Assembly: GCA_016858145.1 (NCBI GenBank)
Contig: JAEHOE010000153.1
Coordinates: 229,771 to 293,770 of the forward strand
Direction: 5' to 3'
Length of the DNA: 64,000 nucleotides
DNA from: Edaphochlamys debaryana
Taxonomy: Eukaryota > Chlorophyta > Chlorophyceae > Chlamydomonadales
Shown here: one piece after another, positions 21,701-33,600 of the stretch
Position numbering within the stretch: the stretch's first letter is position 1
Layout of the letters: every line of letters begins with the position of its first letter
Made by a program: the position numbers and the translations under genes
Notes under the pieces: model-generated
Told to the model about the DNA's origin: nothing
What the model saw: the letters and a program-made list of their open reading frames with translations, nothing else
The model's database searches: none

Positions 21701-23939
21701 CGGGTGGGAAGGGGCGTGCCGCCCAGGGTCCAGGGCAACTTGCATGCTCATGGAAAGTTCACTTGTGCCACGGCATCAAGGCTGGGGGTGTGTGCAACGG
21801 GGCTTGGAGCGCACCCCTCGAAGGCACCAAGCGGTGCATTCAACACCATTCGTCACTCTGCCCGTCACTGCAGGCGTTTTCGGCGACTCAGGGCCACGCC
21901 GGGGCCGGGGGTGCTCCGGGCGGTGCGGGTTACGGCCAGCAGCCCGGCCCCGCGGGCGCTGCCCCGCCCGCCCGCGCGCCTGCGGTGGACCCCTTTGGCC
22001 TCGACAACCTCGGCGCAGGGGCCCCGGGTGCTGGCATCTCCCACCAGCAGCAGCAGCACGCTCCCCAGGCGGGCCCATCGTACCAGCAGCAGCAACACCA
22101 ACAGCAACAGCACCTACAGCCACAACACTATCAACAACAGCAGCAGCAGCACCAACTCCAGCAGCAGCAGCAGCAGCAGCGGCCCTACGCTCCCCCGGGC
22201 CAACAGCAGCCGGGGCCAGGCTACGGGGGCATGGGCGGGCAGGGCCAGGCGTACCCCCAGGTCCAGCCCCAGGGCTACGGCGCTCCGCCTGCAGGTGCCG
22301 GCGGCCCTGCGGGAATGGGCGCGGGCGGACCTGGTGCGGCCCGGCCCACGGGCGCTCCGCCTCCTGCGGGCCCGGGCGCGCCCGCGCCCCGCAACCTGGC
22401 CGTCCCCCTGGATGACCTGTTCTCGGACATGAGCCTGGGCGGCGGACAGCGGCCGGGAGCGGGAGCGGGTGGGCACGGCGCGGGCCCCAACGCGGCCGCT
22501 GGCCACGGCCCGGGCACTGCCGCTGGCAACGCCTACGGTGGCAGCATGGGCGGGGGTATGGGGCCTGGCGGCATGGGCCCTGGCGGAGGCGCAGGGCAGC
22601 AGTACGGCGGCGGCATGGGCACTGGCGGCATGGCGCCCGGCGGGGCCTCGTCCCAACCCTACGGCGGTGGCATGCAGGGCGGCCCGGGCGCCGGCGCCGG
22701 CCCTGGGCCCTACGGCGGCGGCATGCACGGCGGTATGCAGGGCGCCGGCTCCGGCCCGGGGCCCTACGGCGGCGGAATGGCCGGAGGCCCAGGTGCCGGC
22801 TCCGGCCCTTACGGCGGCGGCATGCCCAGCGGAGCGGCTGGCGGGGGCGCCTCAGGCTACGGCGGCCCCAGTGGCGGCGCTACGCCGACCGCCGCATCGG
22901 GCTACTTCACCCCCGGGGGCGCGCCCTCGTCCAAGCCCGGCTCCCAGGTGGATCTCTTGGGCATGACGGGGGCGGGGGGCTATCAGCCCATCAACTCGGG
23001 CCCCGTCTCCACCAACGGCTCGACCGCGCAGGTGTGCAGGCGCGGGCAAGGGCCGTGGAGGGGCGGGGCGCCGTTGGCTGGAAATCGTCACAGCAACCAG
23101 GCCCCCTGCGCGCGGGCATGCTTGAGCACTCATCTGAGCTCCAGGCTTTTGTTCTGCCGCGCGTGCATGGCGCCGTGGCACTTGGTTTTTCCGTGCTGTC
23201 ACCTCTAACCCTCCTCGCCTTGCCCTTCACCTCTGTTGCCCGGCCGCAGCTCATGGGGATGGGCGGCAGCAGTGTGGGGACGCCCACGGCCGCCGGGACG
23301 CAGTACGGCGGCTCGCAGTACGGCGCGGCTGGCGGCGGCGGTCCCAACGCCTTTGGCGGCCTCAGCAGCGGGGCGGGGCCGGCGGGCGGTTACGGTGGCC
23401 AGTCTCTGCCCTCGCAGCAGGCAGCGCCCCGGCCGGCGCCCATGGGCAGTGGCCCGGACCTTCTGGGCGGCGGGGTTGACCTCCTTGGTGGCGGCGGCGG
23501 CGGCGGTGGCGGCTACGGCATGGGCGGCCCAACGGCCGGACCGTCGGGCATGGGCGGACCGTCGGGCATGGGCGGGCTGGGCGGCTACGGTGGCGGCGGC
23601 TACGGGGCAGGCATGGGAGGCGGCGGGGGCATGGGTGGGGGCTACGGAGGTGGCGTGGGGCCCGGCCCCGGCGGCCCAGGTGGCTACGGGGCAGCCGCGG
23701 GAGGCGGCTATGGTGGCGGCATGGGGGCCGGGGGCTACGGAGCTGGTGCTGGCATGGGCGGTGGGCAAGGCGGGATGGGCATGGGCGGCGGCATGGGCCA
23801 CGGCGCTCAGCAGCCGTACGGCGGAGGCGTGGGCAGCCAGCACCCGCCCCACCAGCAGCAACACGCGCAGCAGCAGCAGCAGCACAAGGGCCCGCAGCAG
23901 CAGGCGGCCTTCGACTTTGTGATGGACCAATTCAAGTAG
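18736..23939 (+). CDS. Tepsin / MTV1-like AP-4 accessory protein (ENTH + tVHS domains)
   Basis: Twelve exons: 18736-18814, 19022-19137, 19265-19347, 19495-19630, 19822-20046, 20139-20352, 20509-20609, 20799-20876, 21051-21339, 21483-21694, 21874-23031, 23250-23939; 1126 residues. Residues 1-138 form an ENTH-type domain (YLMDELADMARGSP, YKALRLVRHLINKG, DHVHFKGEPDPFKGD, then RIQGFGS). Residues about 272-390 match the tepsin VHS-like domain (LVESICTPGGLRLAPDPEDL, ALYALEAVLQQG). Together these identify tepsin/MTV1, which helps AP-4 adaptor-coated vesicles leave the trans-Golgi network; plant MTV1 acts in vacuolar sorting. The rest is Gln- and Gly-Met-rich and disordered, with short linear motifs (IFSGLALP, DPF, LFSDMSL, two DLLG). 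The tail is much longer than in animals or land plants. Intron 2 (19138-19264) needs a GC donor to give YKALRLV. ATG 18736 starts directly at the domain. Confidence 0.88.
21647..21670 (+). other. Candidate AP-4 ear-binding motif in tepsin
   Basis: Codes IFSGLALP, residues 496-503, after an acidic Asp. It fits the published tepsin motif LFxG[M/L]x[L/V] that binds the AP-4 beta4 ear, with Ile for the first Leu. A second, weaker match LFSDMSL (Asp for Gly) is at 22417-22437. Confidence 0.55.
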
Positions 23940-24065
23940 GAGGCTGAAAGGAAGGGGCAGGAGACGCGGTTGGGGAGGAGGAGCGGGCAAGGGTGGCCTG
24001 TAGGTGCACTCTACTCTTGAGATGGTGTATGGATCGGGCAGTGGGTTAGGGGCCGTGTTGACCCC

Positions 24066-24070
24066 TGTAA
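24066..24070 (+). terminator. Poly(A) signal TGTAA of tepsin
   Basis: TGTAA 127 bases after the stop codon, a typical volvocine spacing. Confidence 0.6.
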
Positions 24071-24103
24071 ACTTGCAAGTGATGCCGTCTCGCTGCAGCC
24101 AGC

Positions 24104-24254
24104 ACTGGGGGTTCTGTGCTCGCAGGGGCCGTGCAGCATAGTCCGGACGACGTCGAAGGGGGATGCAGCTGAACGCAACACTGGGGGTTCTGTGCTCGCA
24201 GGGGCCGTGCAGCGTAGTCCGGACGACGACGGGGAATGCAGCTGGGGGCTTTGG
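24104..24254. repeat. 76-bp tandem duplication downstream of tepsin
   Basis: Two adjacent copies with a period of 76 bases. They share over 40 nearly identical bases, beginning ACTGGGGGTTCTGTGCTCGC. The copies differ at a few positions and at the end. They lie between the tepsin poly(A) signal and the XDH start. Confidence 0.85.
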
Positions 24255-24683
24255 GGCGAGGGACACGCTCTGGCCCGTCAGACCCACACGCGGAGGACGG
24301 CCAGTGTCAGCCTTACCCGCAAAGGCCAGCCGACATAGTTGAAGCGCCCTGCATGCTTGTTGATCGTGCAGGCCAGGCGGGGAGGCAAGCCGTGGTCATG
24401 TTCGCGGAGGCATTGCATCTGGTTACCAGCCCGCGGTTCTGACCCGCCCGGCCATGTATTGGGTTGTGCGTGTGAGACCTTACCTATCTAGCGTGTGCAG
24501 GCGCCGGGAGCGGGCTGGTGCGCGCGGGCGATGCTCCCGGATCGTTGCCAGTTGCCCATGTGCGCTTCACAGGGCTGGAAAAGCAGTCACGCCGCAGCAG
24601 TTACAAAACGTGCAGAGCCCCGCTGCAACTCCAGCTTGCCCTAGACGCGCTGCAGCTTTGCGTAGGCGACGTAACGAGTAGCC

Positions 24684-27600
24684 ATGGCGCCTGCGGACTC
24701 GGGGCCCGCAGGGGCGCCTGAGCCCATTTGCTACATCAACGGGAAGCGCTACGTGCTGCCTCAGGGCAGGGGCGAGCTTACTCTGCTGCAGTTCCTGCGC
24801 GGTGAGAAGGCCGCCACGCTGTGCGCGCTCGCTGAGGTGGCTTTGGCCGGGCCGAGGCCACATAGCAGCCCGTCGCTCCCACACGCCTTGATCTCGCTGG
24901 TTCAATTGGCTGATCGGGCTGTTCGTCGCGGGGGGAGGGTTGTATAGCATTGCGGTCGGGAAACGTCGTTGCGCGTCTAAAAAGCGCTTCGGCCCGCCCA
25001 ATTGGCGCAGATAATGGTCTTACGGGAACCAAGCTTGGCTGCGGCGAGGGAGGATGCGGAGCTTGCACGGTTATGCTGTCACATTTCGAGGATGGCAAGG
25101 TCGTGCACCGCTCCGCCAACGCGTGCCTGTGCCCGCTGTACGCGGTGGAGGGCATGCAGGTCGTCACCGTGGAAGGTGGGCAGACTGCCGCGGTCGGCAC
25201 GCAGGTCGACCGTGTCCCATGCCCGGGATGCCCCCGCGGCCCCTGTTCAGTCCAGCTCGAGCCTTGCCCTACGACTCATATGAGTAGCAGCCTTGGCGAG
25301 CTCTTGGGCCCTGTACGTTGCACGCCCTACAGCCACCGGCTCTGCTGTTGCGTTGCTCCTGTTGCACACCTGGCAACCGCCCCCACCCCCGGCTCCCCTC
25401 CCCACGCCCCACCTGCCCCTGCCCCCTCCCCACGCTACCCCCGGCTCCCCTCCCCACCCCTGCACCACCCCAGGCCTGGGCAACGTGCGCGACGGCCTGC
25501 ACCCCATCCAGCAGCGCCTGGCCGTTATGCACGGCAGCCAGTGCGGCTTCTGCACGCCCGGCTTCGTCATGTCCATGTACGCCCTGCTGCGGGCCTCCGA
25601 GGCGCCGCCCAGCGAGGACGACATCGAGGACGCGCTGGGGGGCAACCTCTGGTGTGTGGGGGGGAGAGCAGGGGGGAAGGGGAGGGGAGTGAAGGGGTGG
25701 GTAACAGGCGTACATAAGTGGGTTTGAGGGGCGCGTGGCGGTGGGGTTGCGTAGCGGGCTGCGACAGGAAATGGGGTGAGGGAAGGAGGAGGGGCCGAAG
25801 GTAGAGGAGGCGGGCGGACAAGCGAAGGGGGCAGCTCCAAGCAGGGAGGTGGCGGAAAGGAAGGTGCCATCGGGAGGCACACCACAGACCTCACCCCTGC
25901 TGCTCCCCGCGCTCCCCCGTGCAGCCGCTGCACCGGCTACCGCCCCATCCTGGACGCCTTCAAGACCTTTGCCAAGACCGACCCCTCGGCCTACACGGAG
26001 GAGGCCATCGCTGCCAGCAAGGGCCTGGCGCCGGGCGCCAACGGCGCCAACGGTACCAACGGAACCGCCGCCAACGGCCAGTCCGTTTGCCCGTCCTCCG
26101 GCCTGCCGTGCGACTGCAAGAAGGCGGGCACGGGCTGCGGGGGCGGGGCCGCCGGCGCCAACGGCTGCGGCGCGGCGGACTGCTGCCAGAAGGCCAGCGG
26201 GGGCGCCGCGGCGGCCCCCGCCAAGCCCACGTGCGAGCCCATCTTCCCGCCCGAGCTCAAGAAGCGCCCGGCCTACAGCCTGGCCATGCCCGGTGAGGGC
26301 CGGGCGACCGGTGCTGCGACCATTGGTGTTGCATTGGCTCTTGCGTACCGGTAGCTAGGTCCATTGGTTGTCTACCGGTGGCTTGGAACCGTCGTCCATT
26401 GGTACCGTTGCAGATGGACGTGGCAGACTGGTCATGTCGAGTAGCACTGTATCAACGCCGCTCCCGTTTTGATGCGTCCGCGTGCGCGCTCGCCGTGGCC
26501 TGGCCGTCCCCCCCAGGCCCCGTGGTATCGTGGCACCGCCCCGCCTCTCTCGAGGAGCTGCTGGCGCTCAAGGCCGCGCACCCCAGCGCCAAGCTGGTGG
26601 TGGGCAACACGGAGGTGGGGCCAGGGCGGGGTTGGGTTGGGTGGGGTTGGGTGGGGAGGGGTGGGGTGGGGAGGGGTGGGGTGTCTGCAGATCACCGCTT
26701 GCCTTGCCGCGGAGGTGGGGCCAGGGGAGGCGGCAGGGCGGGAGTGGGGTGGGGGATGGTCGAGGGGCGAGAGCACGTGGGGCCCGTGGGGCCGTGCAGG
26801 TGGTTAACGCGGGGGGCAGGCCAGTCGGGGCCGGGCGAATGAGGACAACTCGCCTTGCCCGCTGCACTGGAGCGAGCGAGCGATGATTCGTGATTCGCCT
26901 GCCGCGTTCCCCACCCTGCGCCCATCCCGTCCCGGCCCCAAAGTGCGCACGAACCCCCGTCTCGCCCCTTCACGAACCTCCCAGGTGGGCATTGAGATGA
27001 AGTTCAAGAACATGCAGTACCCCGTCATCATCGCCCCCACGCACGTCAAGGAGATGAACGCGGTGAGTCGCCCTGGGGTGGGGAAGGAGCGGCGACCAAT
27101 CCTGCCTACAAAGGGCTGGGGACGGAGTTGGCTTCCCGAACCTACTTGACGCGTAACCATACGTGCATCCCGACCACACGTGACGCCTCTCATCTGCCGG
27201 TCCCTGCTTGCGCAACACACTCCTCGGCTGTATACCCCTCCCCTGCCCCCCCGACCCAGATCACCGTGACCGAGGAGGGTGTGGAGATCGGTGCGGCCGT
27301 GACGCTGACCCGCATGCTGCGCGCCTTCAAGGGCCTCATCGCCTCGCGGCCGCGGCACGAGGTGTCGGGCATGGAGGCGGTGGTGAACCAGCTCAGGTGC
27401 GGGGCAGCGGAGCTGCGGCGCCCCAGCGGCAGCGGAGGGAGGGAGGGAGGGGGCGTTGCGGGGACAGCGACTGCTGGGGCCGTGGGAGCGCATCTTGAGG
27501 GAGGGAGAGGGCTGCGCGGCGCCAGCGGCCGCAGTGTGCAGTGGCAGGCTGGCACCCTCCCGGGGCTGCGGCCTTCTGGCACTGGCGGCCCGTCTGCTGC

Positions 27601-30600
27601 TGCCCGGTCTGCGGCCCCGGTCGCCTCACGGTCCTCCACCAGCCGCGCCACCCTCTTCGCCCCCGTTGGCGTCGCCGCGATTCCGCTCAGCAACACACAC
27701 CTTCTTCACCCCCACCCTTCCCGTCCCTTTCCGTCCTTTCCCCTCCCCCCCCCACAGGTGGTTCGCGGGCAACCAGATCCGCAACGTGTCGGCCCTGGGC
27801 GGCAACATCGTGACGGGCTCGCCCATCTCGGACCTCAACCCGCTGTGGATGGCGGCGGGGGCCACCTTCGTGGCTCTGGGGCAGGGCACGGGCGAGCGCT
27901 CCGTGCCCGCCTCGCAGTTCTTCACGGGCTACAGGTGCGTTAGGGGCTGCTCGCGTAAGCCGAGGAAACACGCGTGTGTTCGAGAGAGAGGATGGGGCTT
28001 GGCGCTGTCGGGCCACAGGTGGGGGGGGCCCTCGGGCTGGGCAGGAGCCTGGGCGGGCAGGGCAGGGCGGCGGGCGGGCAGGCTTGGGAGGCGGCAGACG
28101 GGTTGACGAGTCGAGACTGGTTCCAGGCGGGGGCCGCGGTCTCCAGTCGCAAGCGGGGTCGGGACAGCAGGGACGCACCCGCCCAACCTCTCGCCGCCTC
28201 GGGTGAGGGCTGGGCAGGGGGGCCGGTAAGGGGGTCGGTGTTCTGGGGCTGTCAAGTCGCAAGCAAGGGACGGGACGGGACAGAAGGGACACGCCCGCGT
28301 CAGGCCCCCCCGCCCCTCCCCCCCCGCAGGCAGGTGGACCTGCGCCCCCACGAGGTGCTGTACAAGGTGTTGCTCCCCTTCACGCGCCGCCACGAGTACG
28401 TGCGCGAGTTCAAGCAGAGCCCGCGCCGCGAGGACGACATCGCCATCGTCAACGCGGGTGGGGGCCGGGTGGGGGGGAAGCGGAGGAGGGGAGAGCGGGG
28501 TGGCCGCTGGGGGGCTTAGAAGTTGGCTCCTATGAAATTGGCCCGTTCCTGTGAAGCTCACGCGAGCAGCACCCGCCCCCCCGACACACGCAACCCCGCT
28601 CCGCAACAACCCCCCCCGACTCCCCCCGACACCCCCCCCCAGGCATGCGCGTGCGGCTGGAGCCGGGCGCCTCCGAGGGCGAGTGGGTGGTGGCGGAGGC
28701 GGCGGTGACGTTCGGGGGGGTGGCGCCACGGGCCATCATGGCACCGGCGCTGGCGGCGGCGCTGGTGGGGAAGCCCTGGGACCAGAGCACGCTGCAGGTG
28801 GGGGGGAGGGGGAAAGGAGAGGAGCGGGGGGGAGCCCTGGGGGGGAGCCCTGGGGGAGCCCTGGGGGAGCCCTGGGGGAGCCCTGGGGGGGAGCCCTGGG
28901 GGAGCCCTGGGGGGGAGCCCTGGGGGAGCCCTGGGGGTGTTTTGAGTGCGGTTGTGTCTGGGCTGGTAGGGGTGCAGTTGTGGCGTGCGTACAGCGGTGT
29001 TCGGGGCCACCTATGCCGCCGCAAAAGGCGAAGGGTGGGTGAAGGGCCTTGGCTTGTGGCGTTGCTGTGGCGGGTGCTGTGGTTCTCTGGGGGTCCAGGG
29101 GGTACCCGCCCAGTCGGCCGGCAGCCGGCGGCGTCGATCCGTTGACGCTCGACCCACATCACCCACCTGCCTCGCCCCCCTTATTACGCACCTCTGCCAA
29201 TTCCAACCCCCACGCCCCCTGCCCCCAGGCGGCTCTGGCGGCGGTGCGTGATGACGTGGTGATGGCGGACACCGCCCCCGGCGGCAAGGTGGAGTTCCGG
29301 CGGGCGCTGGCGGCGGCCTTCGTGTTCAAGTTCTTCGTGCACTGCGCGCTGCGCCTCGAGGTGAGGGGCCGGGCCCAGAGCGAGGCCCAGGCCGGGTCCA
29401 GAGGGGTCCCCACGCGGGGCCCGGTGTGCAACTCGCCGCTGGCTATGTGTGGTGGGGGGCGGAGCGAGCGGGGCTGGGGGTGGGGGCAGACACGACCTTC
29501 CCCACTTGCCGTCTGCCCCCCTCAGGCCGACACGGACGCTGCCTACAAGGCCAACCTGCCAGCGGGTGAGGGGTGGAAGGACCGGGGGCTGCAGGACTCG
29601 GGGCGGGGCAAGGCGCCGCACTGCCTCGAGGTGCCGTACACCCCGCGCGCTGCACACTCGCACGCCCAAGTCTCCCGCTCCCTGCGCCTTTCTGTATAGT
29701 GCTACCCCGCCCTCCCCGCCTCGATTCCCTCCCCCCCCCCCAGACCAGCTGTCGGCCGCCAAGCCCTACGAGCGCCACCCCGCCAAGGGAGTGCAGTTCT
29801 ACGCCGCACCCGAGGTGGGAGGGAGGAGGGGGCATGGAAGACTGCGCCGACCTATACACGCACGCTGGTGGCTCCCGACCCGACCTGACCCGACCCCTCC
29901 ACCATGCTCCCCCCCCCCCATGCTCCGAAAATCCCTCCCCCCCCCCCAGGCCCCCCGCACCCCCGACACGGTGGCAGTGCTGGGGCAGCCGTACCAGCAC
30001 ATGGCGGCGGAGCTGCAGGTGGGGGGGGGATGGAGGGGGGAACACGGAAACGTGTGTGTTTCGCCTGCGCGTCGCGTGGCACCACCACCACGTAGGGAGG
30101 CAGCGCATCTGATCCTTGTGTGGCGTGCTGAGACCTGTGGGCACTCGTGCGTTTCTTACCGACCACCCACCGCCCTCCCACTCCGTCAACCCCCACCCCA
30201 CCCCACCCCCCCACCCCCCCAGGTCACGGGCGAGGCCGCCTACACTGACGACATCAAGCTCTCGGGGGACGCCCTGGTGGGGGCCCTGGTGGCCAGCAGC
30301 CGCCCGCACGCCCGCATCACGCGCCTGGACGGGGCGCCCGCGCTGCAGGTGGGTGTGTGTGTTTAGGATGCGTAGGGTGGGCGCGTGATACGTATAAGTG
30401 CAGTTGTGAGCAGACAGGCCGCGGGGAAGAAGCCCCAGGCAAACCCGAAACCCCGAAGCAACGGGGTGGAGCCAGGGGAGGAGTTCCTTCAGGCTTGAGG
30501 GGCCCTGACAGGTCCTGATGCACGTGCCCCCTCCACGATGTCTACCGCGTTCGGTGAGGTGATAGGCCTGGTCAGGCCCTGATGCCTTGATGCCCCATCC

Positions 30601-33600
30601 CCTGGTTGCCCCCCCCCCCTCATCCCCCCCCCCAGGTCCCCGGCGTGGTTGGATTCTACTCCGCCAAGGACGTGCCCGGATCCAACATGATCGGCCCCGT
30701 GTGGTACGACGAGGAGGTGTTCGCCACCAGCGAGGTCACGGCAGTGGGACAGGTGGGGCCGAGGGGGAGGGAAGGGGGCGGTGCACGGGTGCAGGAGGCC
30801 CGTAGACCGCACGCTAGCGGTTCCCCGGAGCCGGCCGTTTCGCCGCACACCATCCCGACTTTGCCCCTGCGGACCTCTGAACTTCTGCCGCACTGTTCTC
30901 CACGCCACTACCTCGGCCCGACCCGGCCCCGCCTGCGCCCTCTCGACCCCCCCTCACCCCCGCGGCCCCCTGCCCTGCCTCCCCCCGTAACCACCTCCCC
31001 TCACCCCCCTAACCTCCCCCACCCCCCTGGCCCCCAGGTGATTGCGGTGGTGGTGGCTACCTCGGAGGCGGCCGCCCGCGCCGGCGCCCGGGCCGTGGTG
31101 GTGGAGTACGAGGACCTGCCCGCCGTCATGTCCATAGAGGAGGCCATTGAGGCGGGGAGCTTCTACGAGGACTACGGCGGCAAGGTGCGTGTGTGGGGGG
31201 GGATGGGCGGGTAAAAGGCCGGGAGAACGTGTGTGTATGTGGGGAAGGGCGGGGCTGTGGGGGTTGGGGGTCGGAGCTTGGAAGCGCGGTCTTGGCGGGG
31301 CGCCGCCCATACCGGTACGGCCGCGTCTCCTGCCGGCCCGCTCTGCCTCGCGCTGCTGCGCCTCGCTCACAGCCCCTTACTCGCCTTGTGCGCCTGCCAA
31401 CGCTGTTCCCCCCACGCTGTCCCCACTCCCTTACCCCCCCCCTTTCAGCTGGAGTGCGGTGACGTGGACTCGGCGTGGGCGGGATGCGACCACATCATCC
31501 AGGGCACCTACAAGGTGGGGGGGGAGGGGGGGGGGGAGGGGGGGGGTTGCTTCTGTCTAGGCATCTCGTGCAGCAAAAGGCGGGGCCCACCTGAGGTGTG
31601 TCGTGTGGTCCGCGAGGACGCGGGTGGGCTCCGGCCCCTCATTCCCTCATGGAACAAGCCCTTTCCCTCACCCTCTCCTCCACCCCCCGTCCCCTCCCCC
31701 CTTTCTCCCCCCCCTCCCTCCCCCCCAGGTGGGCGGCCAGGAGCACTTCTACCTGGAGCCGGGCAACTGCTGCGTCATCCCGCACGAGAACGACGAGTTC
31801 ACGCTCTTCAGCTCCACACAGGTGCGGAGGGCCGGGCACACAGCGGCAGGGGGGGGGCCCTGGCCGAGGGGCCGAGAGGGGCACGAAGGCCTGCAAAACG
31901 GTCGGGGAGCTGGGGATGGGGGCCTGGGCCCGGGAGACCTCGGGGCTTGATGCGCGGGCCTGAGGGCTTTCGAGGGAACGGGCCTCTCGCGTTCCCCTGC
32001 ATCCCAGACCCCTGCCCCATGCTCCAGCACGCGCCTGCTCAGCGCTGTCCTCCCTCCCTCCCCCTCTCTCCCTCTCTCCCTATGTCCCTATCCCCTCCCC
32101 CCCCCCCCCAGGCCCCCGCCAAGCACCAGAAGTACGTGGCCTCGGTGCTGGGGGTGCCCGCGCACAAGGTCGTGTCCAAGGTACGGACGGACCTGCTTGA
32201 TCTTCGGATCTTTGGCGGATCTTGATGGGCGCGAGGCCCACCAGCCGCCCGCCATGGCAGCGCGCTGGTGGTTTTGTGACGCCGCCGCCGTCCCCGCCCA
32301 CACCCCCTCTGCCCTCCGCGCCCCGCCGCGCCCCGCCCCCCCCCCCGCAGACCAAGCGCCTGGGCGGCGGCTTCGGCGGCAAGGAGACCCGCGGCATCTT
32401 CATCCACTGCGCGGCCGCCGTGCCCGCATACCACCTGCGCCGGCCCGTGCGACTGTGCCTGGACCGAGACGAAGACATGCAGATGACGGGTGGGGGCGGG
32501 GAGGGGGGTAAAGGCAATGGGAATGGGAATGGGGGGAACGGGTTAGTGGTTGGCAGGAGGGCGTCATCGACATGCACTGGCTGTTGTGGGACGTGGTCGC
32601 GCGCCCTGAGCGCTGCCTCGTGTCCCCCCCCCCCTCCCCCCTGCCCCCTGCCCCCTCAGGCCAGCGCCACGCCTTCCTGGCTACCTACAAGGTGGGGGGG
32701 GGGGAGACAGGCAGGGGAGAGCAGGGCAGAGGGCGGCACGGCTGTTGACAGCTGGCCGCGACGGCCCACTCTTGGCGTCAGGGCTGGCCTGGAGACTCTG
32801 CCTGTTGGATTTCCAGAACATCTGCTGGGGACTCTGCCTTACGGCCTTGAGATCTCACCCGATCCGCCTCTCCCCCTCCCCTCCCCCCCTCCCCCCCCAG
32901 GTGGGCTTCACCCAGGAGGGCAAGGTCGTGGCCGCCGAGCTGGACCTGTACAACAACGCAGGTGGGCCTGGGGCGGGCCTGGGCCTGGGCCTGAGCTTGG
33001 GCCTAGTGCATGGGCCTGCAACCCTGCGTGCAGTCCTGGCCGGGGTGGAACGGTCCACTCGGCGCACCGAGGGCCCTACTCCACCATGTACGTGTCTCAA
33101 TTACCAATCTCCCAACCACCAACCCCCCCCCGCCTTCCCCCCCGCCCCCCGCCCCGCCCCCCGCCACCCCCAGGCAACTCCCACGACCTCTCCCACTCCA
33201 TCATGGACCGGGCCCTGCTGCACAGCGACTGCTGCTACAAGGTGGTGATGGGGGGGGGGCGATGGGAAGCGGCTGCCTCGCAGTCCCTGCTCTCTGCCAG
33301 CAGTTTTACGTCTGCCTGGCTCAGCCCTCTTCGCTCTCCGCCCCACCTTGACCCCCCGCCCTCCCCCCCAGGTGCCCCACATGCGCGTGCGGGGCCACAT
33401 GTGCCGTACGCACCAGGCCTCCAACACCGCCTTCCGCGGCTTCGGGGGGCCGCAGGGACTCATGTTCGCAGAGATGTGGATCGAGCAGGTGGGGCGTGTG
33501 TGTGTGGAACGGAGGAGTCTGTGGGGGCAAGGGGATGGGGTTGATGGCCAGGCCGTGAAGGATGCGGTGTCAGGCGGGGTTTGATGCCTCACTGGGCGCA

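Larger units (their letters stand above)
23940..24683. other. Tepsin 3'UTR and XDH promoter region
   Basis: It contains the tepsin poly(A) signal, the 76-bp duplication and presumably the XDH promoter. No clear TATA box is seen. Confidence 0.45.

Noticed and set aside
23205..24287. 360-codon minus-strand open frame
   Set aside because: It is the complement of the Gly-rich last exon of tepsin; GC-rich repeats keep the opposite frame open. No family resemblance.
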